Shown here in pieces: positions 52,496 through 61,698 of a stretch of 64,000 bases of DNA. Position numbers and translations under genes: made by a program. This stretch comes from Flavobacteriaceae bacterium LSUCC0859 (GTDB taxonomy: Bacteria; Bacteroidota; Bacteroidia; Flavobacteriales; Flavobacteriaceae): assembly GCA_022239325.1 (NCBI GenBank), contig JAKOGP010000001.1, positions 124,001 to 188,000 of the forward strand, read 5' to 3'. Positions within the stretch are counted from its first letter, which is position 1. Each line of letters begins with the position of its first letter. The notes below the pieces were generated by a model. That model made no database searches. It saw nothing but the letters and a program-made list of their open reading frames with translations, and was not told the origin of the DNA.

Positions 52496-53137
52496 ATGAA
52501 GGAGTTAGATAAATTTAAAGAGGACTGGAAATCTAGAGAGGGAAATTACCCAAAATTAGATAAAGACGCTTTGTACCAACTTATCCTAAAGCGTTCCTCC
52601 TCTATTGTGAAATGGTTGTTTTATATTTCTATTGCTGAGTTTGTTTTTTGGACCAGCATTAGTGTGTTAACCCACGACAACAAAACGGACCAGCTCATAG
52701 AACAAATGCACTTATCTATATTTATCAAGGTGCTCAGCGTAATCAATTATGCAGTCCTCATTTATTTTATCACTCTTTTTTATAGAAACTACAAGAGGGT
52801 TACTTTTACAGCCTCTTCTAAAGAACTCATTGAGCGTATTTTAAAGGTAAAGAGAACCGTTACCCAATACGTCTGGTTTAATTTATTTATCCTTGGTATA
52901 TCTCTATTGGCTGGATTTTTTGGACTCATTCATTACGGCCCAGAATCTGAAAAGATTTTTAATATGGCCGCAGAGAATGGAAATAGTATTGGATTTTGGG
53001 TACTTATAACTGTAATATGTTTGCTCTTTATTGGAGTGATTTTGTTTTTCCTATGGGGGTTCTATAGAATCTTGTACGGGATATTATTAAAAAAACTTAA
53101 AAACAACCACCGCGAACTACAGAGGCTGGAACACTGA
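52496..53137 (+). CDS. Four-helix membrane protein, putative anti-sigma partner
   Basis: A 213-residue protein with a soluble N-terminal part (about 1-38, KELDKFKEDWKSREGNYPKL) and about four transmembrane segments (near residues 40-60, 75-95, 125-145 and 165-190). It is immediately downstream (5 bp) of the ECF sigma gene; this context and topology suggest a membrane-bound sigma regulator. No recognised domain. It ends 13 bp before the convergent acyltransferase gene. Confidence 0.75.
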   Translation: MKELDKFKEDWKSREGNYPKLDKDALYQLILKRSSSIVKWLFYISIAEFVFWTSISVLTHDNKTDQLIEQMHLSIFIKVLSVINYAVLIYFITLFYRNYKRVTFTASSKELIERILKVKRTVTQYVWFNLFILGISLLAGFFGLIHYGPESEKIFNMAAENGNSIGFWVLITVICLLFIGVILFFLWGFYRILYGILLKKLKNNHRELQRLEH

Positions 53138-53150
53138 GTAGCCCTACCAA

Positions 53151-53972
53151 TTAGTCCTTAAATTTTTTACTATTTCTGTACCTGCGCTTCTCATTTTGCT
53201 GCTCTAGATCTAATATTTCCTGAGGGCTTAAAACTTTTAGGAAAGAAGGGTGTTGCTCAATAGCAAACTCTATCTTTTCAATAATTTGCTCCATACTTTC
53301 ATTTTCATAATCAATATCTAAGGGCTCTTTAATCACCATGGATTGTAAAATGCCTTTTTTCTTTACACGTAGCCCCTTTTTGTCAAAGGAACGTCTAAAA
53401 CCGTCTATAACAACCGGTACAACAACAGGCTTGTATTTCTTAATGATGTGAGCGGTTCCCTTTCTTATAGGCTTCCAAGGGGTTGTGGTTCCCTGGGGAA
53501 AGGTAATCACCCATCCGTCTGTTAGAGCGGTACCGATATTGGAAATATCGCTCATCTTTACCTGTCTTTTTACGTCTTTCCCTTCAGATCGCCAAGTCCT
53601 TTCAATACTTACAGAACCTGCATAGGCCAATATTTTAGCCAATAAACTCTGTTTCATAGTCTCTGCCGCAGCCACATAATAGATATTTAATTTGGGGTGC
53701 CAAATATATCCTACATTTTTAATACTGTCTACCCGGCCACTTAACGCAGCGTTAAACACATGAAACATGGCTACAACGTCTGCAAAATAAGTCTGGTGGT
53801 TACTCACAAAAAGAACGTTCTCCCCAGGAAGGTCCTTAATAATGTCAGAACCCTCAATCTCCAAGGTATTAAAACTCTTGTATCTTTGATGGGTCAAAAT
53901 CCCCAAATATCTAATGAGCAGTTTTTTTAAAAAAAGATAATGTCCGAAAGGATTTTTCTTAAATAGAGGCAT
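53151..53972 (-). CDS. PlsC-like 1-acylglycerol-3-phosphate acyltransferase
   Basis: A 273-residue acyltransferase of the PlsC superfamily. The motif reads NHQTYFAD (His59, Asp65), with five residues between His and Asp rather than the usual four; and the acceptor-binding block reads FPQGTTTPWKPIRKG rather than FPEGTRS. These variant blocks may be normal for a flavobacterial clade. The C-terminal part is basic and likely sits at the membrane. It is the second acyltransferase of the window; the natural acceptor is unknown. Confidence 0.82.
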   Translation of the reverse strand: MPLFKKNPFGHYLFLKKLLIRYLGILTHQRYKSFNTLEIEGSDIIKDLPGENVLFVSNHQTYFADVVAMFHVFNAALSGRVDSIKNVGYIWHPKLNIYYVAAAETMKQSLLAKILAYAGSVSIERTWRSEGKDVKRQVKMSDISNIGTALTDGWVITFPQGTTTPWKPIRKGTAHIIKKYKPVVVPVVIDGFRRSFDKKGLRVKKKGILQSMVIKEPLDIDYENESMEQIIEKIEFAIEQHPSFLKVLSPQEILDLEQQNEKRRYRNSKKFKD

Positions 53973-54066
53973 ATGTCGCTTTGATAATAATAGTAATGGA
54001 GACAGTTTTAATTAAAACTGTAGGAATTCACTTTCCAAATTACCGCAGTAAAAATACAAAATATCC

Positions 54067-54726
54067 TTAAAGCACCTCTTTTAAAAGGCTTCGGATTTCA
54101 TTGAGCATCATAGCGGTAGCCCCCCAAACAATCTCATTCCTAAATACAAAGCTAGGTACTTCAATATCAGTAGCATAAGAAGTGCTTAACCTAGAAACAG
54201 AGGTATTATTTTCAGAAACCACCTCATGGAGAGGGATCTCTAATAGGGAGTGTACCTCTGATAATTGGGGTACAAAATCTTTCCATTTGTCATACAATGC
54301 CATATATGGCTGGACCAAGAAATTAGATGGCGGAATATAAACTGGCGTTAAAGCCTTATGTTTAGAGAGATCTGCTGGGACAATACCTACCTCTTCTTGG
54401 GCTTCTCGAATGGCAGTGTCTAAAAGGTCTTTGTCAAAAACCTCTGCCTTGCCACCGGGAAATGCAATCTGTTTAGCATGTATTCCTGATCCCCCTTGCC
54501 TTTTGATAAATAGTAAATGAGTCTCCTGAGCGGGGCCTGGATAAAAGGCCGCAAGAACAGCCGCTTTTTTGGCCTTTCTCATGACTTCTTCCGTGGGAGA
54601 AAGTACTTTAGCACGCTCTGGATGGGCCATTTTAAAATGGCTCTCTACCCCTGGTAGCGGGTTTTTTTCTATTTTTGATACTATGTCCGAAAAATCATTA
54701 AAATTCACGAGATCTAAACTACTCAT
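54067..54726 (-). CDS. NUDIX hydrolase (CoA pyrophosphatase-like)
   Basis: A 219-residue NUDIX enzyme of the NudL/CoA diphosphatase type, which splits CoA and derivatives. The NUDIX box region reads FPGGKAEVFDKDLLDTAIRE then AQEEVGI, with Asp in place of the first Glu, as in this subfamily. The stretch before it, LLFIKRQGGSGIHAKQIAFP, fits the CoA-specific signature. Start: ATG 54726 (M-S-S-L-D-L-V) or GTG 54708. The upstream part to 54909 is the antisense of the cyclophilin gene and is not conserved. Its 5' end overlaps the divergent gene. Confidence 0.88.
   Translation of the reverse strand: MSSLDLVNFNDFSDIVSKIEKNPLPGVESHFKMAHPERAKVLSPTEEVMRKAKKAAVLAAFYPGPAQETHLLFIKRQGGSGIHAKQIAFPGGKAEVFDKDLLDTAIREAQEEVGIVPADLSKHKALTPVYIPPSNFLVQPYMALYDKWKDFVPQLSEVHSLLEIPLHEVVSENNTSVSRLSTSYATDIEVPSFVFRNEIVWGATAMMLNEIRSLLKEVL
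54670..54677 (+). promoter_or_regulatory. -7 box of the cyclophilin gene
   Basis: TATTTTTG matches TAnnTTTG and ends 5 bp before the ATG at 54683. It lies inside the NUDIX coding region of the other strand. Confidence 0.5.
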
Positions 54727-55432
54727 TATTCCAATAGCCTGTGTGTTTTTTTGTTTGAGTTCTTGCAAAGACGCTAAAAAAAATACAATACAGACACTAA
54801 AAACACCCATGTCTTCTTCTGAAGTAGCAACAACAATTTCAGTAGACACTACAGTAGTTAGCTCTAAAAAAGATCGGGAACCTTTTAAACTGACTGAAGA
54901 GAATGCCATTGACTTTTTTTATGAGTACAAGAAAGACCTAAAAGAAACCTCTGTTCGTCTAGAAACCTCTATGGGCGTCATTGATATTGCACTATATGAC
55001 AACGTACCCTACCACAAAGCCAATTTTATTTACTTGGCCAAAAAAGGATATTTTGACGGCACTTATTTTCACAGGGTGGTCAAAGGCTTTATTATTCAAG
55101 GTGGAAATGCAGACAACAAAGCTACCGCCCAAAAAAGAAGAGACATAGGTCGTTATTTATTACCACCGGACACCAGAAAGGGGCATAAACACCACAGAGG
55201 CGTTATTTCTATGCCCAGCAGCGAAAACGACAACCCACACAAATTAGCCTCGCCATATGAGTTTTTTATCGTTGTAACCGCTCCTGGTTCCTATCATTTA
55301 GATGGAGATTACACCCCTTTTGGAGAAGTAAGTGCTGGAATGGATGTGGTAGACGCTATAAACAAGCAGCCTGTAGAGGCTGGAGACTGGCCACTTCAAA
55401 ACATTTATATTTACAAAGCTACAGCATATTAA
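54683..55432 (+). CDS. Lipoprotein cyclophilin-type peptidyl-prolyl isomerase
   Basis: A 249-residue protein with a lipoprotein signal: basic n-region, hydrophobic core LLIIPIACVFFCL and lipobox LSSC at Cys28. The cyclophilin domain (about 100-249) starts VRLETSMGVIDIALYDNVPY and contains YFDGTYFHRVVKGFIIQGG, the conserved Phe-His-Arg core. Located in the envelope, it likely assists folding of exported proteins. The start ATG 54683 gives an intact signal peptide; the longer frame to 54569 is antisense NUDIX sequence. Its last bases are part of a 19-bp duplication. Confidence 0.88.
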   Translation: MSEKSLKFTRSKLLIIPIACVFFCLSSCKDAKKNTIQTLKTPMSSSEVATTISVDTTVVSSKKDREPFKLTEENAIDFFYEYKKDLKETSVRLETSMGVIDIALYDNVPYHKANFIYLAKKGYFDGTYFHRVVKGFIIQGGNADNKATAQKRRDIGRYLLPPDTRKGHKHHRGVISMPSSENDNPHKLASPYEFFIVVTAPGSYHLDGDYTPFGEVSAGMDVVDAINKQPVEAGDWPLQNIYIYKATAY

Positions 55433-55449
55433 AAAAGCTACAGCATATT
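55415..55449 (+). repeat. 19-bp tandem duplication across a stop codon
   Basis: AAAGCTACAGCATATT at 55415-55430 recurs at 55434-55449 (period 19). The first copy includes the last codons and the first base of the TAA of the cyclophilin gene. Confidence 0.8.
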
Positions 55450-55585
55450 TTCAAAGGTATAAGGCTCTTGGTATTCTTAGGTTTTGAGTGAAGTTGTCAG
55501 GGCAGAGACAATAAAACTACTGCAACAATGCTTTCTTTGAATTTATCAGCTTGCCAGCTGCATTCCTATTATGATCTGATAAACT

Positions 55586-55722
55586 CTAACGGGCAATCAC
55601 AGCAGAACCCCACAAGGCGTCTCCAACATAGCGGGCTATGCACGCTCTTTTATCCATGCCGTTCTTTTGCTACTGGGCAATCACACCAGAACCCCACAAG
55701 GCGTCTCCCACGTACCAGGCTA
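55586..55722 (-). repeat. 84-bp-period duplication of the mnmA C-terminal coding end
   Basis: Imperfect 48-bp copies at 55675-55722 (mnmA end) and 55591-55638 (past its stop), 84 bp apart, so in the same frame. The downstream copy would encode [15 protein letters not shown] and then a stop (TAG, 55588-55586), mirroring the true end [15 protein letters not shown]. The 28 codons between the two stops are open. Confidence 0.85.
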
Positions 55723-56863
55723 CAAACTGACCAGCAGTAATGGCAGATTGGGGGCTAGAAAACACAACGTATAGTCCCTGAGAGGTAGCGTGTAAAACCG
55801 CTTTGTCCAAAGGCTGTCTATATCGTATTCTAGCGAGAACTTCTAAACTTTCACCAGCTTCTAAACGCTTGTCTTCACGCAGCCAATGCACCTCTTCAGA
55901 CCTAACAAAAAGGGTGTCCCGGTACAATCCTGGGTGGTTTTTACCCTGACCGGTATAAATCACATTTTCATTCACATCTGTAGCAATTATAAATAAGGGC
56001 TCTTTGGTACCACCTACATTGAGGCCTTTTCGCTGGCCATTGGTAAAAAAGTGAGCGCCTTGATGGCTTCCTACAATTGTACCATCACTCATTTGGTACT
56101 TCTTAGCTTTTGCTCGGTAAGCCAATTCGTCTACTAGAGTCTCAAATGGTGGCGGGGTCATATGATAGCCTTCATAATGAGCAGGAATCTCTACAATTTT
56201 ACCTTCTTTAGGTTTTAACTGCTGTTGTAAAAAGTCTGGCAATTTTACTTTTCCAATAAAACAAAGACCTTGAGAGTCCTTTTTAGTAGCGGTAATAAGT
56301 CCTGCTTTTGCAGCGATTTCTCTCACCTCAGATTTCTCTAACGAACCTATTGGAAATAGGGTCCTGGCCAGTTGCTGCTGTGAAAGCTGGCATAAAAAAT
56401 ACGATTGGTCCTTATTGGCATCGGCGCCAGCCAACAAATTATAAACCTCTTTTCCATCCTCTAATGTAATACTTTGCTTTTGACAGTAATGTCCGGTAGC
56501 AACAAAGTCTGCACCCAGGTCCAAGGCAATGTTCATAAAAACATCAAACTTAATCTCTCTGTTACAAAGCACGTCTGGGTTTGGAGTTCTCCCCTGCTCA
56601 TATTCGTGAAACATATAGTCTACAATGCGCTCTTTGTATGCCTCACTGAGATCTATGGTTTGAAAAGGAATTCCCAATTTTTCCGCCACAATAAGGGCGT
56701 CGTTACTGTCTTCTAACCAGGGGCATTCATTAGAAATAGTAACCTCTTCGTCGTGCCAATTTTTCATGAAAAGGCCAATGACTTCATAGCCCTGTTCTTT
56801 TAATAAATAGGCTGCCACACTAGAATCTACCCCTCCTGAGAGGCCTACTACTACTTTTTTCAT
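55670..56863 (-). CDS. mnmA: tRNA-specific 2-thiouridylase
   Basis: A 397-residue ATP-dependent enzyme that thiolates U34 of tRNA Lys, Glu and Gln. PP-loop [13 protein letters not shown] near the N-terminus; the two catalytic cysteines are Cys100 ([12 protein letters not shown]) and Cys201 (SQGLCFIG); TGHYCQ and [15 protein letters not shown]-like stretches complete the pattern. It follows yidC by 42 bp on the minus strand. Its 3' end is duplicated beyond the stop codon, in frame. Confidence 0.96.
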   Translation of the reverse strand: MKKVVVGLSGGVDSSVAAYLLKEQGYEVIGLFMKNWHDEEVTISNECPWLEDSNDALIVAEKLGIPFQTIDLSEAYKERIVDYMFHEYEQGRTPNPDVLCNREIKFDVFMNIALDLGADFVATGHYCQKQSITLEDGKEVYNLLAGADANKDQSYFLCQLSQQQLARTLFPIGSLEKSEVREIAAKAGLITATKKDSQGLCFIGKVKLPDFLQQQLKPKEGKIVEIPAHYEGYHMTPPPFETLVDELAYRAKAKKYQMSDGTIVGSHQGAHFFTNGQRKGLNVGGTKEPLFIIATDVNENVIYTGQGKNHPGLYRDTLFVRSEEVHWLREDKRLEAGESLEVLARIRYRQPLDKAVLHATSQGLYVVFSSPQSAITAGQFVAWYVGDALWGSGVIAQ

Positions 56864-56905
56864 GACTCTTCGCTTAAACCTAAGCCTATCTTTTGACCTA
56901 GAAGG

Positions 56906-58780
56906 TTACTTTTTGAGTTTTTTCTGTGCCTCTGCTTGTTCCATAATCTCTCTCATTTTGGTCTGGAACTTTCCTTCTTTTTTAGGTTTTTCCTTATTGG
57001 CCTGTATGCGTGCGTGTATTTTCTCGTCGTCCAAAATAAAATTCTTAATGGCTAACATGATAAAAATAGTGATCAGGTTAGACACAAAGTAATACAAACT
57101 AAGTCCTGAGGCATAACTGTTAAAGAAAATAAGCATCATAACTGGAGAGAGGTATAAAATGAACTTCATGTTGGGCATGCCAGGCTGGGTTGGCATATTT
57201 TGGCCCGTAGTCATCATCATATAGAAAAAGATAGCCACAGAAGCTAGGATTGGAAATAAACTCACATGGTCTCCATAAAATGGAATATTAAAAGGTAGCT
57301 CAAAAATAGTGTCATAAGAAGACAAATCGTCTGCCCATAAAAATGATTTTTGCCTCAATGCAAATGAAGTAGGGAAAAACATAAATAAAGCATAGAATAT
57401 TGGCATTTGTAAGAGTGCTGGCAAACAGCCACTCATGGGATTTACGCCTGCCTTATTGTAAAGCTTCATGGTCTCTTGTTGCTTTTTCATGGCGTTGTCC
57501 TTAAACTTTTCATTGATCTCTGTGATCTCTGGTTTAAGAACCTTCATTTTAGCCTGAGATAAATAAGACTTATAGGTTACTGGAGACATAAGCAACCTTA
57601 CTAAAATAGTCATTACAATTATCGCAATACCATAGGGAAGCATGCCGCTTAAAAAGGTATATGCTGGAGTAAAAACGTAACGGTTTATCCATCCAAAAAT
57701 CCCCCAACCAAATGGAATAGAGTCTTCTAAACCTAGAGTCTCATACTTGGCTAGTTGGGCTACATCTGTTGGACCTAAATACCAGTTCATTCGATAATCT
57801 AACTCTCCAGCGCTGTATTCTAAAGGCGCTTCTGTGCGGTATATCTTGGTATATGCGGCAGTTTTAGATTCTTCCTCAATGAGATTTGTAGAGGTAAAGT
57901 TGGCCTGCTTTAACACAGGATCCATCGCTAAAATACTACTAAAGAAATGCTGTCTATAAGACACCCATGCCACTTCTTTTTCCTGGGCGTCGTCATCTGA
58001 AGTATCAGAGAGTTTATCTAATTTGTCCTCTTCAAATTTGTAATTAAGCCTGGTGTAGCGATTTTCATACTGAACACTTTTAGAGTGTCTGATGGTCTTT
58101 AGCTGCCAGTCTAATGAGGGCTGCTTAGTTTGGTTAAAGACAGCTGAAAGTCCAATAGACTTTATCGTAAAATCTACCATATATTCATCTGGCCTTAGGG
58201 CATATACAAACATAAGGTATTCCTTTTCAGATACCTTAGCTTTCATGGTCAATACTTCCTTACCATTCTCGCTGCTTAAGCTTGGCTCAAAATAGAGGTC
58301 CTTTGTTTCTAAAAGTCTATTGTCCTGTGTGGTAAAACTAATATTGAATAAGGCATTCCCGTCTTTAATGAGGTATACAGGCACCGAGTCATAGGTCTTG
58401 TATTTCTTATTTTCTGCTAGAACCAACTGCCCTCCTTTGTGAGCTACCTCCAAAGCTAATAAGGTATTTTCCAAACGGCTAATGCCAGGGATAATCTTTG
58501 TAGCAGCAAAAGCGCCTACAGAAGCACCGTAAGCCTCTACAGCTGTGGAATCTGTGGGGCTAATGTCATTAGATACAGCAGGCATACCAGACAGAGAAGA
58601 GCCTGTGTTTAAGGCTTGCTCTGCGTCTGAGGAAGCCTGGGCTGCTGCTTCTGTTTCTGCTATTTTTTTGGCAGCCAACTCGGCTTCTGTGGGCTGATTT
58701 ATGTAAAACATATAGATTAGGATCACAAAAATAAGTCCGAATCCAATAAGCGAGTTTACATCTAATTTCTTTTCTTCCAT
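56906..58780 (-). CDS. yidC: Membrane protein insertase YidC
   Basis: A 624-residue insertase. An N-terminal transmembrane helix (about 9-27) is followed by a large periplasmic beta-sandwich domain (about 60-340) and the conserved insertase core with five helices (LPYGIAIIVMTILVRLLMSP, NPMSGCLPALLQMPIFYALF, FPILASVAIFFYMMMTT, MLIFFNSYASGLSLYYFVSN). The C-terminal tail is Lys/Glu rich and may bind ribosomes. It lies 55 bp after pyrG and 42 bp before mnmA, forming a plausible pyrG-yidC-mnmA transcript. Confidence 0.97.
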   Translation of the reverse strand: MEEKKLDVNSLIGFGLIFVILIYMFYINQPTEAELAAKKIAETEAAAQASSDAEQALNTGSSLSGMPAVSNDISPTDSTAVEAYGASVGAFAATKIIPGISRLENTLLALEVAHKGGQLVLAENKKYKTYDSVPVYLIKDGNALFNISFTTQDNRLLETKDLYFEPSLSSENGKEVLTMKAKVSEKEYLMFVYALRPDEYMVDFTIKSIGLSAVFNQTKQPSLDWQLKTIRHSKSVQYENRYTRLNYKFEEDKLDKLSDTSDDDAQEKEVAWVSYRQHFFSSILAMDPVLKQANFTSTNLIEEESKTAAYTKIYRTEAPLEYSAGELDYRMNWYLGPTDVAQLAKYETLGLEDSIPFGWGIFGWINRYVFTPAYTFLSGMLPYGIAIIVMTILVRLLMSPVTYKSYLSQAKMKVLKPEITEINEKFKDNAMKKQQETMKLYNKAGVNPMSGCLPALLQMPIFYALFMFFPTSFALRQKSFLWADDLSSYDTIFELPFNIPFYGDHVSLFPILASVAIFFYMMMTTGQNMPTQPGMPNMKFILYLSPVMMLIFFNSYASGLSLYYFVSNLITIFIMLAIKNFILDDEKIHARIQANKEKPKKEGKFQTKMREIMEQAEAQKKLKK

Positions 58781-58835
58781 GGTATGTGCTTAGACCTGAT
58801 CTTTAAAACCAGGACGTAAAATTACTATAATTAAA

Positions 58836-60751
<1,916 letters not shown>

Positions 60752-60807
60752 AGCATAAATTAAAACAATTATATTTATAACTTCCAACCTTATCTACTTG
60801 AAACAAT

Positions 60808-61695
60808 ATGAAAAGAAGACAATTTATAAATAGGGCTGCAGCAACAGCTGCCACCATGGTCAGTTTACCACTCCATGCGGCGAACAACAATAAAGAATTA
60901 ACCACAACAATAGACGCCAGCATAAAAACACCTCTTAAAAACAATATACGTCATGGGGTTTGCCACTGGTGTTACTCAGACATCCCTCTGGAAGAGTTCT
61001 TAATAGCTATTAAGAAAATTGGTATTGGTGCAGTAGATCTTATGGGCCCAGAGGAATGGCCCCTCTTAAAAAAACACGGCATACATTCCTCTATGTGCAA
61101 CGGAGCAGAAATCTCGCTCACTAAGGGATGGAATGACCCACAGTATCACCAGAAGCTCATAGAGAATTACACCGCACTCATACCTAAGGTATCGGCCGCA
61201 GGCTACACCAACCTCATTTGTTTTAGTGGCAATAGAAATGGCATGTCTGACTCCCAAGGTTTAGCCAATTGTATTAAAGGACTCAAGGAGATTATGCCAC
61301 TTGCAGAAGCCCATGGCGTAGTCCTCCAAATGGAGCTGTTTAACCAGCAAAATCATCCAGACTATATGTGCGATAGCACCGAATGGGGTGTGGCGCTATG
61401 CCAAGGTCTGGGGAGTGACAACTTTAAATTACTCTACGACATTTACCACATGCAAGTACAAGAGGGAGACATTATAAAAACCATTAGAGATTACCATGAG
61501 TACCTGGGGCATTATCACACTGCTGGCGTTCCTGGAAGGAATGAAATTGACGAAAGGCAAGAGCTCTACTACCCAGCTATAATGAGGGCCATCCTAGCTA
61601 CAGGCTATGAGGGATATGTTTCACAGGAATTTGTTCCAGCAGACCATGACGTACTTGCTTCTTTAAAAAAAGCCATTGAAATTTGTGACGTATAG
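60808..61695 (+). CDS. Tat-exported TIM-barrel isomerase/epimerase (hydroxypyruvate isomerase-like)
   Basis: A 295-residue protein with a twin-arginine type start (KRRQFINRAAA, residues 2-12) and an AP-endonuclease-type TIM barrel. Metal-binding residues are seen in QMELFNQQ (Glu), LLYDIYHMQVQEGD (Asp, His), GHYHTAGVPGRNEID (His) and YVSQEFVP (Glu). The layout resembles hydroxypyruvate isomerase Hyi and related sugar isomerases. A periplasmic role is inferred from the signal; the substrate is unknown. Start at ATG 60808. The next gene converges with a 3-bp gap. Confidence 0.85.
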   Translation: MKRRQFINRAAATAATMVSLPLHAANNNKELTTTIDASIKTPLKNNIRHGVCHWCYSDIPLEEFLIAIKKIGIGAVDLMGPEEWPLLKKHGIHSSMCNGAEISLTKGWNDPQYHQKLIENYTALIPKVSAAGYTNLICFSGNRNGMSDSQGLANCIKGLKEIMPLAEAHGVVLQMELFNQQNHPDYMCDSTEWGVALCQGLGSDNFKLLYDIYHMQVQEGDIIKTIRDYHEYLGHYHTAGVPGRNEIDERQELYYPAIMRAILATGYEGYVSQEFVPADHDVLASLKKAIEICDV

Positions 61696-61698
61696 CCC

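Noticed and set aside
54727-54909. Longer N-terminus for the NUDIX protein (62 extra residues)
   Set aside because: The added residues are antisense to the cyclophilin coding region and contain no conserved element.
55528-55740. Plus-strand 70-codon open frame with a repeated GQSxQNPTRRL segment
   Set aside because: It is the antisense of the duplicated mnmA end; the apparent peptide repeat comes from the DNA duplication.
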